Below are positions 8,415 to 17,914 of a DNA stretch of 64,000 bases, piece by piece; positions within the stretch are counted from its first letter, which is position 1, and every line of letters starts with the position of its first letter. The stretch spans positions 186,001 to 250,000 of the forward strand of contig NZ_WUWM01000001.1 in NCBI RefSeq assembly GCF_009846885.1. Reading direction: 5' to 3'. The position numbers were made by a program, and so were the translations under genes. The notes below the pieces were generated by a model. The model had not been told where the DNA came from and did no database searches. It saw only the letters and a program-made list of their open reading frames with translations. The stretch is from Paenibacillus puerhi. Lineage in GTDB: Bacteria > Bacillota > Bacilli > Paenibacillales > NBRC-103111.

Positions 8415-10259
8415 TCAGCGGATCGATACCTTGTAATGGCGCAGCCAGGTATCGACCTGCCCCAGATAGGCGAAGAGCTGCGGGCCTGTCATCAGTTGAC
8501 CGAACCAGGGCAGGTTAAATTGGCCGTTGTCGCTTGCGGCCAGCTCCCGGATTTTCTTTACGTCGATGAACTGCAGCAAGGGCGACGACGGATCATCCAG
8601 AATATCAAGTACCCAGCTGCGGACGGCCGCAAGGTAGTTCGGATTATGTGTTTTCGGGTACGGGCTTTTCTTGCGCGTCAGCACGTCCTCCGGCAGGACG
8701 CCGCGCAAAGCCTTCCGCAGGATGCCTTTCTCCCGGTCCCCGGCCGTCTTGATCTCCCAGGGGATGTTCCAGACATACTCCACCAGCCGGTGATCGCAGA
8801 ACGGGACCCGCACTTCAAGTCCTACGGCCATGCTCATCCTATCCTTGCGGTCCAGCAGCGTGGGCATGAAGCGGGTGATATTCAGATAAGACATCTCCCG
8901 CATCCGGTTCTGCCTCTGGTTCTCTCCAGTCAGGCGCGGTACCTCGGATAACGCCTGGCGGTAGCGCTCCTGCACGTATTGGGCGGGCTTCACCCAATCT
9001 ACGAACTCCGGCGAGAGCAGCGCCACCCGCTCCGGCGTAGCCAGCGACCAAGGGAAAGTATCGGCATTCAATGCGTCGTCCCGGTGAAACCAGGGATAGC
9101 CCCCGAATATTTCGTCGGCGGCTTCGCCGGACAGCGCAACGGTGGCCTCTTTTTTAATTTCGCGGCAGAACAGGTACAAGGAGCCGTCAACATCGGCCAT
9201 CCCCGGCGTATCTCGGGCAAACACGGCGGTTTTCAGCGATTCCACCAGCTCGGGAGTGTCGAATTCCTTGGCGTGATGAACCGTCCCCAGGTAATCCGTC
9301 ATCCGCTGGATCCAGGGTGCGTCGGAGTTCGGTTGAAAAGCGTTTGCCTTGAAATGCTTGTCATTGTCCACATAGTCGACTGAATACGTATGCAGCGGCC
9401 CCAGGCCCTGCTCCTTGAAATAGGCGGCGGCAAAGGAGGTCAGCGCGCTGGAATCGAGTCCTCCCGACAGCAAGGTGCAGATCGGGACGTCCGAGGCGAG
9501 CTGCCGAATGACGGTGTCCTTCAACAGATCATGGACCCGGGCGGCCGTGCTCTCCACATCATCCTCGTGCGGCTTGCTCTCCAGTCGCCAATACGGGCTG
9601 ATCCGGATGCCTCCTGCATCCATGACCATCGCATGACCGGGTTTCAGCTCGCTCATATTTTTGTATATACCTTGACCGGGCGTGCGTGCGGGCCCGACTG
9701 CGAATATTTCGGCAAGCCCTTCGCCGGTAATTTGCGCGGGAAAATCAGGATGAGCCAGGATCGCCTTCGGCTCGGAGCCGAACAGCAGACGGCCGGGGGT
9801 ATAGGAATAAAAAAGAGGCTTCACGCCCAGCCGGTCTCTGGCGAGAAACAGCGTCTGCTCCTCGTCATTCCAAACGGCGAAGGCAAAGATGCCGTTCAGT
9901 CGGTCAACGCAGGCGCGCCCCCACTCGACAAAGGAGACCAGCAGCACCTCCGTATCGCATGTGGTCGCGAACCGATGTCCCCGGCTCTCCAGCTCCTTCT
10001 TCAGCTCCGGTGCATTGTACAGCTCTCCGTTATATACGATGGCGAATGTGTTATCGCCATACTTGCGGGTCATCGGCTGAGCGCCGTTGGCCGGATCCAT
10101 GACGCTCAGTCTGCGGTGTCCGAGTGCGCAGCGAGGCGTAATCCATGTGCCCGAAGCGTCCGGTCCGCGCAGCGACAAGGTGTCCGTCATGTTAATTAAA
10201 ATGGACGGGTGCTGGGTTAAATCCCGGTTCCAATCCATCCACCCCGTAATGCCACACAT
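8415..10259 (-). CDS. asnB: Asparagine synthetase (glutamine-hydrolysing), AsnO/AsnB type
   Basis: A 614-residue two-domain enzyme converting aspartate, glutamine and ATP to asparagine. The N-terminal class II glutaminase has Cys2 as nucleophile with RGPD and GEL(Y)N substrate residues. The C-terminal synthetase has the ATP pyrophosphatase loop SGGLDSS (265-271) and GEAADEIFGGY. Length is closest, as I recall, to Bacillus AsnO, a sporulation-linked paralogue, so asnO is an alternative name. Start ATG is followed directly by Cys as required; AGAGGA precedes it by about 9 bases. It is a single-gene unit; no T-box is seen upstream. Confidence 0.92.
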   Translation of the reverse strand: MCGITGWMDWNRDLTQHPSILINMTDTLSLRGPDASGTWITPRCALGHRRLSVMDPANGAQPMTRKYGDNTFAIVYNGELYNAPELKKELESRGHRFATTCDTEVLLVSFVEWGRACVDRLNGIFAFAVWNDEEQTLFLARDRLGVKPLFYSYTPGRLLFGSEPKAILAHPDFPAQITGEGLAEIFAVGPARTPGQGIYKNMSELKPGHAMVMDAGGIRISPYWRLESKPHEDDVESTAARVHDLLKDTVIRQLASDVPICTLLSGGLDSSALTSFAAAYFKEQGLGPLHTYSVDYVDNDKHFKANAFQPNSDAPWIQRMTDYLGTVHHAKEFDTPELVESLKTAVFARDTPGMADVDGSLYLFCREIKKEATVALSGEAADEIFGGYPWFHRDDALNADTFPWSLATPERVALLSPEFVDWVKPAQYVQERYRQALSEVPRLTGENQRQNRMREMSYLNITRFMPTLLDRKDRMSMAVGLEVRVPFCDHRLVEYVWNIPWEIKTAGDREKGILRKALRGVLPEDVLTRKKSPYPKTHNPNYLAAVRSWVLDILDDPSSPLLQFIDVKKIRELAASDNGQFNLPWFGQLMTGPQLFAYLGQVDTWLRHYKVSIR

Positions 10260-10403
10260 AGGTCTTCATCCTCTCTGGTCTCATAAATGACGGCTGGTCC
10301 TGCCTGTTCCAGGCGAGGCGCGAGATGATTAAGATTATGCGCGGCCGGGGCATCTCATGTCTGTCCAAGCCCTGCCTTTACCATGTAAAATGATCGGGAA
10401 AAA

Positions 10404-10433
10404 TTGGACAAACGGACGCGGACAAGCTACACT
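10404..10433 (+). promoter_or_regulatory. Sigma-A-like promoter for the 113-residue protein gene
   Basis: TTGGAC and TACACT with an 18-base spacer. It implies a leader of about 200 bases before the ATG at 10646. Bases 10260-10400 show nothing else recognisable. Confidence 0.6.
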
Positions 10434-10440
10434 AAAAGCA

Positions 10441-10645
10441 ATAGAAATATTGGAAGCTCCCGGTCGTCCCATAAGGGCGAGTTCAAAAGTCAACGCGTCA
10501 GCGACCTCGCGGATTATTCCGTGATCGATCGGGGACTTATTTGAACGACTACTCCGTGCATAGAAAGGGGCGCTTTTGTCCCAACCTATAGCTTAAGACG
10601 AGACTTGGTGACTGAAGGGGATCAACAAGAAAGGTGGCCGTCACG
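10441..10645 (+). promoter_or_regulatory. Structured 5' leader of unknown class
   Basis: Within the predicted leader, GTTCAAA and AGTC (about 10481-10491) can pair with GACT and TTTGAAC (about 10534-10546), giving an 11-bp helix with a two-base bulge. Inside it CGCGGA can pair with TCCGTG around a 4-base loop. No terminator-like T run follows. It matches no riboswitch class I know; it may act on translation or RNA stability. Confidence 0.4.
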
Positions 10646-10987
10646 ATGAAGAAAACGATGTCCGAACAACAGAAGGAATACAAAGAGGCGAAAGCGCTAT
10701 TCCAGGCCGCGAACAGTGAATTCGAGAAGAAGCTTGCTACGACCAAGAAGCTTGGTAAAGTCGACCAGGAAGTCATGGAGCGCTTAGTGGAGGATACGGG
10801 CCTGCATACGGCTTTGAACCGCCTGGGCGCAGCCGAGAAAGCACTGCTCGAATGGTCGCATGAGATGATTCGCAATGAACGCGATTATTTGAAAAATAAA
10901 GATTCCGTCGATCGCATGTACGCTTTTATCGACGAGAATCCCAATATTAAAGCGCAGCTGATTCAGGCTGCGATGAAGATGGAATAG
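10646..10987 (+). CDS. Small uncharacterised helical protein
   Basis: A 113-residue, highly charged, Ala/Glu/Lys-rich protein without signal or membrane segment, predicted all-helical and possibly coiled-coil. It ends in a short motif with NPNIKAQLIQAAMK. I do not recognise the family. AAAGGTGG lies 9 bases before the ATG; a GTG 12 bases earlier overlaps that site. It is a single-gene unit with its own promoter, long leader and terminator, which argues that it is a real, regulated gene. Confidence 0.75.
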   Translation: MKKTMSEQQKEYKEAKALFQAANSEFEKKLATTKKLGKVDQEVMERLVEDTGLHTALNRLGAAEKALLEWSHEMIRNERDYLKNKDSVDRMYAFIDENPNIKAQLIQAAMKME

Positions 10988-10998
10988 CCGCTGACGAT

Positions 10999-11044
10999 AA
11001 GACGGGCGGCCGGGGATTGCTCCTCGGCCGCCCGTCTTGTTTGT
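10999..11044 (+). terminator. Terminator after the small helical protein gene
   Basis: An 18-bp GC-rich stem with one G-U pair (10999-11016 with 11021-11038), a 4-base loop, then TTGTTTGT. Confidence 0.8.
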
Positions 11045-11102
11045 ACCGGAAGCTTGCGGCGGAAATTAACCATCGCATGGGCAACGCATGGGGAGAGAAA
11101 TT

Positions 11103-11131
11103 TTGCTTTCGCCATTCATTTCCGGTACACT
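11103..11131 (+). promoter_or_regulatory. Sigma-A-like promoter for the YsoA-like gene
   Basis: TTGCTT and TACACT separated by 17 bases, 40 bases before the start codon. Confidence 0.65.
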
Positions 11132-11170
11132 GCTGTCAAAGAGTCCTGAAGGAAAGGCGGTGGTGTTACC

Positions 11171-12079
11171 ATGAGCTCGCTGCCACATGACAATGTGATC
11201 TTATTTCCGAAAACCGTTGAATATTACCAATACGAGCTAACCCGGCTGCTCGAGGCGGAGCGGTACTCCGACGCGATGCAGCTGCTTGTTTTTCTGCTGG
11301 GCTGCCAGACGGACGACAACACGGCGCGGGAAGAGTGGCAGTCGCTGCTGGATTGGATGCGGATGATGTTTCCGGACTTGACGGCCGTACAGCTTGCCGA
11401 GGACGACGAGGAAGATTCCGAGGAAGGGCTGCTGCGCCATCATCTCCACGCCAAGGGGGAGAGCAGCGGAGCGTATGCCGAACGGCTTCTGGAGACCATC
11501 CGTACCCAGCAGGCGCCCGATAAGCTGCTGCTCGCCCTTGACCAGCTTGCCTTTCTGGAACATGACGGGATCGACGCAGCCCTGACCGGCTGGCTCCATG
11601 AGGAGGAGCTTCATCCGCTGATTCAGTTCAAAACGCTCCAAACGCTCAAAAAAAGAGGCGTGGCCGGCTCGGTCACCTTACATAGAAACGGCGAAAGCAT
11701 CGTTTGCGATATCGAGGATACGCCGGCGGATTTTGACCGGTTCCCTTCGCAGATCCAAGAGATCATCGCCCGCGTGCAGGAGATTAGCGAAATCAAGCAC
11801 CCGGCGCTGTCCTATTTTGCCGCGCAGACCTGGAATGAGTTTCTCGCTTATATCTACGGCACCTCCGCCTACCGGCAGATGCTTCGTCAGGAGGAGGCTT
11901 GCGTGGACGTATGGGCCGCCGCGCTTCATCTTACGCTGCTGGAGAGGGTGTTCGAAGGTGGCGACAAGGAAGAGCTGCTGGAGCTGTATGGCATTACTTC
12001 CGCTCTGATTTTCCAGTGGGAGCAAGCGTATCGCATCATGCAGCAATTCGCTTCAGCGGTGTTTGGCCGCACCGTATAA
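11171..12079 (+). CDS. YsoA-like helical-repeat protein
   Basis: A 302-residue cytoplasmic protein, acidic and almost wholly helical, with TPR-like helix pairs at the N-terminus (YYQYELTRLLEAERYSDAM) and no enzymatic motif. Function unknown. Its place directly upstream of tig is the place of ysoA (a TPR protein) in Bacillus, so I call it YsoA-like on synteny plus fold resemblance; the sequence alone does not prove it. AAAGGCGGTGG precedes the ATG. It has its own promoter, and tig has another immediately after the stop. Confidence 0.7.
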   Translation: MSSLPHDNVILFPKTVEYYQYELTRLLEAERYSDAMQLLVFLLGCQTDDNTAREEWQSLLDWMRMMFPDLTAVQLAEDDEEDSEEGLLRHHLHAKGESSGAYAERLLETIRTQQAPDKLLLALDQLAFLEHDGIDAALTGWLHEEELHPLIQFKTLQTLKKRGVAGSVTLHRNGESIVCDIEDTPADFDRFPSQIQEIIARVQEISEIKHPALSYFAAQTWNEFLAYIYGTSAYRQMLRQEEACVDVWAAALHLTLLERVFEGGDKEELLELYGITSALIFQWEQAYRIMQQFASAVFGRTV

Positions 12080-12109
12080 AAGCTTCTTGATCTAGCGAAG
12101 GCATCACCC

Positions 12110-12138
12110 TTGAAAACCACGGACATTATGGGTATAAT
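12110..12138 (+). promoter_or_regulatory. Strong sigma-A promoter for tig
   Basis: TTGAAA and a consensus TATAAT with a 17-base spacer. The leader to the tig start is about 90 bases. Confidence 0.9.
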
Positions 12139-12232
12139 ATAGTGGTTATATTGGCGGGCTTGTCCGGATAGCGGAACTAGGCAGCCAGGACGTGAAACGA
12201 TCATGGACCATTTTTGGAGGGGAAGGCATAAA

Positions 12233-13522
12233 ATGAAAGCAAGTTGGGAAAAAATAGAGAAGAACGTGGGAGTTCTTGATATCGAAGTGGACGCGGAGCA
12301 AGTAGCTGCCGCTCTGGACAAGGCATTCAAGAAAGTCGTGGCTAAGGTTAACGTACCGGGCTTCCGTAAAGGCAAAGTGCCCCGTTCTATTTTCGAATCG
12401 AAATTTGGCGTAGAAAGCTTGTATCAGGACGCCCTCGACATCATCGTACCGGATGCTTATGTAGCAGCCGTACAAGAGACCGGTATCGTGCCGGTGGACC
12501 GTCCTGAAGTGGACGTCGAGCAATTCGCCAAGGGCCAGAACCTGAAGTTCAAAGCCAAGGTAGTCGTAAAGCCTGAAGTCGAGCTGGGCGAGTACAAAGG
12601 CATCGAGCTCGAAGCCGGCGACGTCAGCGTGTCCGAGGAAGAGATCGCAGCGGAACTGGAGCGCCTGCAGAAGCGTCACGCCGAGCTTGTTCCGGTAGAA
12701 GAAGGCGAAGCCCAGAACGGCGACGTCGTTGTGATCGATTTCGAAGGCTTTGTCGATGGCGAAGCGTTTGAAGGCGGACAAGCCGAGCGTTATTCGCTGG
12801 AGCTTGGTTCCGGCAGCTTTATCCCTGGGTTCGAGGAGCAGGTCGTAGGCCTGGCCAAGGACGGCGAGAAGGATGTAACGGTTACCTTCCCGGAGAACTA
12901 CCATGCGGAAGAGCTCAAAGGCAAGGAAGCCGTATTCAAGATCAAGCTGCATGACATCAAGCGTAAAAATCTGCCTGCTCTGGACGATGAGTTCGCCAAA
13001 GACGTCAGCGAATTCGAAACTCTTGACGAGTACAAGGCTGATCTTGCCGCCAAGCTCGGCGAGCGCAAGCAATCCGAAAACGAACGCAAGAAAGAAGCTG
13101 ACGTCGTAGAGAAGGTAGCGGCGGCTGCTCAAGTGGAAATTCCACAAGTGATGGTAGATGACGAGTCCGAGCAAATGGTTAAGGAATTCGAGAACCGTCT
13201 GCGCACGCAAGGCATGAACCTGCAAATGTACTATCAATTCTCCGGCCAAACGGCTGAGGATCTGAAGGCTCAAATGGCAGGCGACGCTGAGAAGCGCGTT
13301 CGCAACAACCTCGTTCTTGAAGCGGTTGCGAAGGCTGAGAGCATCGAAGCAACGGAAGAGGATATCGAAGCAGAGCTGAACAACCTGGCTGGCATGTACG
13401 GCCGCTCCGCCGAAGAAATCCGCAGCATTTTTGCACAAAACGGCACGCTCGGCACCCTGGTGCAGGATGTCGTTGCGCGCAAAACCGTTAAATTCCTCGT
13501 AGACAATAGCAAAACGGCTTAA
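12233..13522 (+). CDS. tig: Trigger factor (ribosome-associated chaperone and prolyl isomerase)
   Basis: A 429-residue chaperone that meets nascent chains at the ribosome exit. The N-terminal ribosome-binding domain has the signature GFRKGKVPR at 43-51. A central FKBP-type prolyl isomerase domain (about 150-250, with DFEGFVDGEAFEGG) and a long helical C-terminal cradle follow. GGAGGGGAAGG precedes the ATG at 12233; an in-frame upstream ATG at 12203 has no ribosome site and would add a non-conserved ten residues. It is followed by a terminator and then clpP and clpX, a tig-clpP-clpX order in which proteolysis and folding are neighbours. Confidence 0.96.
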   Translation: MKASWEKIEKNVGVLDIEVDAEQVAAALDKAFKKVVAKVNVPGFRKGKVPRSIFESKFGVESLYQDALDIIVPDAYVAAVQETGIVPVDRPEVDVEQFAKGQNLKFKAKVVVKPEVELGEYKGIELEAGDVSVSEEEIAAELERLQKRHAELVPVEEGEAQNGDVVVIDFEGFVDGEAFEGGQAERYSLELGSGSFIPGFEEQVVGLAKDGEKDVTVTFPENYHAEELKGKEAVFKIKLHDIKRKNLPALDDEFAKDVSEFETLDEYKADLAAKLGERKQSENERKKEADVVEKVAAAAQVEIPQVMVDDESEQMVKEFENRLRTQGMNLQMYYQFSGQTAEDLKAQMAGDAEKRVRNNLVLEAVAKAESIEATEEDIEAELNNLAGMYGRSAEEIRSIFAQNGTLGTLVQDVVARKTVKFLVDNSKTA

Positions 13523-13556
13523 GCGACCGTCTCAGGCCGCTCGGCGCGACATAGAC

Positions 13557-13594
13557 AACAAAGGCACGTGTATTTTTATGCGTGCCTTTGTTTT
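13557..13594 (+). terminator. Terminator after tig
   Basis: A 12-bp perfect stem (13557-13568 with 13581-13592), AT-rich loop, then TTTG. Confidence 0.75.
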
Positions 13595-13859
13595 GTAGCT
13601 GCGGAAGAGATGCGCGGACAGGAAGACCCTGTTGCTTGCAGGGGCAAGACAAGCACCATCGACATAGGTTTTGGAAGTAAATAAGCTACATACATATGAG
13701 TTACACCCACTTGCCGCTCTGCGGAGGAGATGGACAAGGGACGGATTTTTGCGGGACGCGGACGCTCGGTTCGGATATGACTTTGCAAGTAAAACGTGTT
13801 ACAATATGGGGTAAGCGAAATTTCTGCTTGGCATTCTTGGAGTAAAGGGGTTGGGACAT
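13595..13859 (+). other. tig-clpP intergenic region
   Basis: It contains an extended -10 (TGTTACAAT, -10 hexamer at 13800-13805) upstream of clpP without a good -35. Two imperfect copies of GCGGAAGAGATG / GCGGAGGAGATG start at 13601 and 13721. I looked for a CtsR operator (tandem GGTCAAA-type heptads) and found none. No gene seen. Confidence 0.45.
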
Positions 13860-14450
13860 GTGACTCTGGTACCTATGGTTGTGGAACAGGAAGGTCGGGG
13901 CGAGCGATCTTACGATATCTATTCGCGTTTGCTCAAAGACCGCATTATTTTTCTGGGAAGCGCGATTGACGATGACGTCGCCAACCTGATCATCGCTCAG
14001 TTGCTGTTTTTGGCTGCACAGGACTCTGAGAAGGATATCAGCTTGTACATTAACTCTCCGGGCGGTTCGGTAACGGCCGGTATGGGTATATATGATACAA
14101 TGCAGTTCATTAAGCCGGACGTATCCACGATTTGCGTCGGGATGGCGGCTAGTATGGGATCCTTGCTGCTGACGGCTGGAGCCAAGGGCAAGCGCTTTGC
14201 GCTTCCGAACAGCGAGGTTATGATTCACCAGCCGCTTGGAGGAGTCCGGGGGCAAGCGTCGGATATCAAAATTCATGCGGATTGGATTATCAAGACGAAG
14301 CAGAAGCTGAATCAAATTTACGTGGAGCGCACCGGTCAGCCCTACGAAAGAATTGAACGCGACACGGACCGTGACAACTTCATGAGCGCTGAAGAGGCGA
14401 AAGCTTACGGCCTCATTGATTCGGTTATCACTCGCAGTGATTTGACTTAG
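13860..14450 (+). CDS. clpP: ATP-dependent Clp protease proteolytic subunit
   Basis: A 196-residue serine protease that forms the tetradecameric chamber docking ClpX. The catalytic triad is complete: Ser98 in GMAASMGS, His123 in EVMIHQP and Asp172 in the RDN segment. N-terminal VPMVVEQ is typical of the family. Start is a GTG at 13860, placed 9 bases after AAAGGGG; an upstream TTG at 13851 touches that site. clpX begins 15 bases after the stop, so the two subunits of ClpXP are in one transcript, unlike Bacillus subtilis where clpP is elsewhere. Confidence 0.96.
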   Translation: MTLVPMVVEQEGRGERSYDIYSRLLKDRIIFLGSAIDDDVANLIIAQLLFLAAQDSEKDISLYINSPGGSVTAGMGIYDTMQFIKPDVSTICVGMAASMGSLLLTAGAKGKRFALPNSEVMIHQPLGGVRGQASDIKIHADWIIKTKQKLNQIYVERTGQPYERIERDTDRDNFMSAEEAKAYGLIDSVITRSDLT

Positions 14451-14465
14451 AAAAGGAGTGATTCC

Positions 14466-15731
14466 ATGTTTAAATTTAACGATGAGAAAGGTCAGCTGAA
14501 GTGCTCCTTCTGCGGCAAGTCGCAGGAGCAGGTACGTAAGCTGGTCGCCGGTCCCGGCGTTTATATATGCGACGAGTGCATCGAGCTTTGTACCGAAATC
14601 GTTGAGGAAGAATTGGGTCACGAGGAAGAACTCGATCTGAAGGATGTGCCGAAGCCTAAGGAAATCCGGGGCATTCTTGACTCTTACGTCATCGGTCAGG
14701 AGCAGGCGAAAAAATCGATGTCGGTGGCCGTATATAACCACTACAAGCGGATTAACTCGCAAAGCAGCAAAACCGATGAGGTCGAGCTGCAGAAGTCCAA
14801 TATCGTACTGGTCGGTCCAACGGGAAGCGGCAAAACGCTGCTTGCGCAGACGCTTGCCAAAATCCTGAATGTGCCGTTCGCCATCGCCGATGCCACGTCC
14901 TTGACGGAGGCCGGCTATGTCGGCGAAGACGTCGAAAATATTTTGCTCAAGCTGATCCAAGCTGCCGACTATGACGTGGAGAAGGCCGAGCGCGGCATCA
15001 TCTATATCGATGAGATCGATAAGGTGGCCCGCAAGTCCGAGAACCCGTCCATCACCCGCGACGTATCGGGCGAAGGCGTGCAGCAGGCGCTGCTCAAAAT
15101 TCTTGAAGGCACGGTCGCTTCCGTACCGCCGCAGGGCGGACGCAAGCATCCTCATCAGGAGTTTATCCAGATCGACACGACCAACATTCTGTTTATTTGC
15201 GGCGGAGCCTTTGACGGACTGGAGCAAATCATCAAGCGCCGGATCGGCAAGAAGGTTATTGGCTTCGGCACCGATGGCCATAAGGCAGACCTCAAGCCAG
15301 GCGAATATTTGTCGCTTGTGCTGCCGGAGGATTTGTTGAAATTCGGTCTGATTCCCGAATTCGTCGGCCGTTTGCCTGTCATCTCGACACTGGAGCCGCT
15401 TGATGAAGCTGCGCTTGTCCGTATCTTGACGGAACCCAAGAATGCACTCGTCAAGCAGTATCAGAAGCTGCTGGAAATCGACGGGGTAAGTCTGGATTTC
15501 GAAGGCGAAGCTCTTGAGGAAATTGCCAAGGAAGCGATCAAGCGGAATACCGGGGCACGGGGACTGCGTGCGATCATCGAGGGAATTATGCTCGAAGTGA
15601 TGTACGAAGCGCCTTCGCGTACCGAATCCTCCCAATGCGTCGTTACGAAGAGTGCGGTGCAGGAAAAGATCGCTCCACCGATTACGGCAATTGATACACC
15701 GCCGGTCAAGAAAAAAGAAGAAAGCGCGTAA
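14466..15731 (+). CDS. clpX: ATP-dependent Clp protease ATP-binding subunit ClpX
   Basis: A 421-residue AAA+ unfoldase that feeds substrates into ClpP. It has an N-terminal zinc-binding domain (Cys13, Cys16, Cys35, Cys38), Walker A GPTGSGKT at 117-124, Walker [10 protein letters not shown], and the IGF-type loop (VIGFGTDG) that docks on ClpP. Length is normal. AAAGGAGTG lies properly before the ATG. A small inverted repeat (CGGAACTT, 15771-15778 with 15794-15801) follows without a T run. Confidence 0.97.
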   Translation: MFKFNDEKGQLKCSFCGKSQEQVRKLVAGPGVYICDECIELCTEIVEEELGHEEELDLKDVPKPKEIRGILDSYVIGQEQAKKSMSVAVYNHYKRINSQSSKTDEVELQKSNIVLVGPTGSGKTLLAQTLAKILNVPFAIADATSLTEAGYVGEDVENILLKLIQAADYDVEKAERGIIYIDEIDKVARKSENPSITRDVSGEGVQQALLKILEGTVASVPPQGGRKHPHQEFIQIDTTNILFICGGAFDGLEQIIKRRIGKKVIGFGTDGHKADLKPGEYLSLVLPEDLLKFGLIPEFVGRLPVISTLEPLDEAALVRILTEPKNALVKQYQKLLEIDGVSLDFEGEALEEIAKEAIKRNTGARGLRAIIEGIMLEVMYEAPSRTESSQCVVTKSAVQEKIAPPITAIDTPPVKKKEESA

Positions 15732-15845
15732 GCGCACGAATACAAACACCGGGCACCTCCAATTCGCAGACGGAACTTCCTTTCTTCATGGGCAAGTTCC
15801 GCCAGCGGAGCGGGGGATGTTTGGTATCATGGGAGAGAAAACAAT

Positions 15846-16955
15846 ATGTTCCACAGAACCGAAACCGTTCCGGTGAAAGTCGGCAACTTGACCATTGGTG
15901 GGAGCAACGAGGTCATCATTCAGAGCATGTGTACGACGAAGACGGCTGATGTACAAGCGACCGTGGCGGAGATTCATCGTCTGGAAGAGGCCGGCTGCCA
16001 AATCGTGCGCGTGACGGTTAACAACAAGGAAGCAGCCGAGGCGATCAAGGAGATCAAGAAGCAGATATCGATTCCGCTTGTGGCAGATATTCACTTTGAC
16101 TACAGGCTGGCCTTGCTGGCGATCGAGAACGGGATCGATAAGGTCAGGATTAACCCTGGCAATATCGGGCGGCGCGAGAAGGTAGAGGCCGTCGTGCAGG
16201 CTTGCAAGGCTAAGGGGATTCCGATCCGGATCGGGGTGAACGCCGGATCGCTTGAGAATCATCTGCTGGAGAAGTACGGCTATCCAACTCCGGATGCGAT
16301 GGTAGAGAGCGCCTTGTACCATATCGGAATATTGGAGGAGCTGGACTTCCACGATATTATCGTCTCGCTGAAGGCGTCCGATGTGCCGATGGCGATCGAA
16401 GCTTATACGAAGGCAGCGGCCGCGTTCAAATATCCGCTCCATCTCGGCATCACCGAGGCGGGCACCTTGTTCTCGGGCACCGTCAAAAGCGCCGCCGGCC
16501 TTGGAGCGCTGCTGAGCATGGGATTGGGCTCTACGATCCGCATCTCGCTCAGCGCCGATCCTGTGGAAGAGGTCAAAGTATGCCGGGAGCTGCTGAAGTC
16601 ATTCGGGCTTATTACGAATGCGGCTACACTCGTATCCTGCCCGACCTGCGGCAGGCTGGACATCGATCTGTTCTCCATCGCCAATGAAGTCGAGGAGTAC
16701 ATTTCGAAGCTGAAGGTGCCGATCAAGGTATCGGTGCTGGGCTGCGCGGTGAACGGCCCCGGAGAGGCCCGCGAAGCCGACATCGGCATTGCCGGAGCCC
16801 GCGGCGAAGGCATGCTGTTCCGGTATGGGGAGATGATCCGCAAGGTGCCGGAAGCCGAGCTGTTATCCGAGCTGAAGAAGGAGATCGACATTATCGTCGA
16901 GCACTTCGATCGTACCGGGGAGATTCCTGGACGCAAGCACCATGCGGGTGTGTAG
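15846..16955 (+). CDS. ispG: 4-hydroxy-3-methylbut-2-enyl diphosphate synthase (flavodoxin/ferredoxin)
   Basis: A 369-residue iron-sulfur enzyme of the MEP isoprenoid pathway that converts MEcPP to HMBPP. An N-terminal TIM barrel with [10 protein letters not shown] and RINPGNIG is followed by the cluster-binding domain: CPTC (Cys265, Cys268), Cys300 and Glu307 in [10 protein letters not shown], the usual three cysteines plus glutamate. GGGAGAG precedes the ATG by about 9 bases. It sits alone between clpX and a terminator; no good promoter is visible, so read-through from clpPX is possible. Confidence 0.96.
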   Translation: MFHRTETVPVKVGNLTIGGSNEVIIQSMCTTKTADVQATVAEIHRLEEAGCQIVRVTVNNKEAAEAIKEIKKQISIPLVADIHFDYRLALLAIENGIDKVRINPGNIGRREKVEAVVQACKAKGIPIRIGVNAGSLENHLLEKYGYPTPDAMVESALYHIGILEELDFHDIIVSLKASDVPMAIEAYTKAAAAFKYPLHLGITEAGTLFSGTVKSAAGLGALLSMGLGSTIRISLSADPVEEVKVCRELLKSFGLITNAATLVSCPTCGRLDIDLFSIANEVEEYISKLKVPIKVSVLGCAVNGPGEAREADIGIAGARGEGMLFRYGEMIRKVPEAELLSELKKEIDIIVEHFDRTGEIPGRKHHAGV

Positions 16956-16977
16956 AATACCGATACGGGGAATGTTC

Positions 16978-17019
16978 AAGACCGCACGTTCTGTCAGCAG
17001 AACGTGCGGTCTTTTTTTT
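16978..17019 (+). terminator. Strong terminator after ispG
   Basis: A 16-bp perfect stem (16978-16993 with 16998-17013), 4-base loop and eight consecutive T. Confidence 0.95.
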
Positions 17020-17118
17020 GTCCCCAAGCAAAGACAGCAAATTTCTTGCGCATACATTGCTTGGATTTGGCGAACGCTTTAATCATACAGCAGTAGAAAG
17101 GAAGAAGGAGGAATGATG

Positions 17119-17904
17119 ATGAGTAGAAAGAATGGTTTGTTGGCCGCAGCCTGGCTGCTGGTAGCTGTTATCATCGCTGCCGCACCCGCTGCATCCTCCG
17201 CCTCTCCTCTCAAGATCCCGGGGTCCGGCGAAACGAGACGGGTTGCCCTCGTCATTGACGACTTCGGCAATGATATGAAGGGCACCGAGCAAATGATGGA
17301 GCTGCCGATCCCCTTTGCCGCCGCTGTTATGCCGTTTCTGCCTACGACCAAGCGGGATGCGGAATGGGCGCACCGGAAGGGGCAGACGGTGCTCGTGCAC
17401 GTGCCGATGGAGCCGTTCAACGGCAGGCCGGAGTGGCTCGGTCCCGGTGCCATCACGACCAAGCTATCGGATGAAGAAGTGCGCCAGCGCATTACGGCTG
17501 CCATCGAGGATGTTCCTTATGCGGTCGGCATCAATAATCATATGGGCTCCAAGGCTACGGCAGACGAGCGCGTCATGAGAATTGTCTTGACGGTTTGTAA
17601 GGAGAAGGGAATGTTCATGCTGGACAGCCGGACTAATTACAAAAGCGTCGTCGGCAAGCTGGCGGCAGAGCTTGGGGTGCCTACCGCCAACAATCATATG
17701 TTTATGGACGATGTACACACCCGCAGTCATATTGCCAAGCAGGCAGTTCAGCTGCAAAAGCTGGCCCATACCCGCGAGGAGACCATCGTGATCGGCCATG
17801 TGGGCGCATCCGGCAACCATACGGCCGAAGTGCTGAAGGGAATCATTCCGGTCATTCAGCAATCGGGGGCGGCATTCGTGCCGATCTCCGAGATGATGAG
17901 GTAA
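17119..17904 (+). CDS. Divergent polysaccharide deacetylase family protein (secreted)
   Basis: A 261-residue protein with a signal peptide (about residues 1-29, cleaved after a Ser/Ala-rich stretch) and a YibQ-type divergent polysaccharide deacetylase domain. VIDDFGN, HVPMEP, the GINNHMGSKAT block and the closing strand IGHVGA are family landmarks. Members act in the envelope, but the reaction is uncertain. Of three tandem ATGs (17113, 17116, 17119), only the last has normal spacing (7 bases) to AAGGAGG. It is convergent with the cwlD-like gene, only ten bases apart, with no terminator between. Confidence 0.85.
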   Translation: MSRKNGLLAAAWLLVAVIIAAAPAASSASPLKIPGSGETRRVALVIDDFGNDMKGTEQMMELPIPFAAAVMPFLPTTKRDAEWAHRKGQTVLVHVPMEPFNGRPEWLGPGAITTKLSDEEVRQRITAAIEDVPYAVGINNHMGSKATADERVMRIVLTVCKEKGMFMLDSRTNYKSVVGKLAAELGVPTANNHMFMDDVHTRSHIAKQAVQLQKLAHTREETIVIGHVGASGNHTAEVLKGIIPVIQQSGAAFVPISEMMR

Positions 17905-17914
17905 TAGGTGATAG

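Noticed and set aside
10260-10645. T-box or amino-acid riboswitch near asnB
   Set aside because: No AGGTGGNACC core, and the region's promoter points to the other gene.
13720-13860. CtsR operator upstream of clpP
   Set aside because: No tandem GGTCAAA-type heptads; resemblance of GACTTTGCAAG was too weak.
13701-15749. Very long open frame (about 680 codons) on the minus strand opposite clpP and clpX
   Set aside because: It mirrors codon-biased clpP/clpX, has no ribosome site and no family resemblance; GC-rich third positions make antisense frames long.
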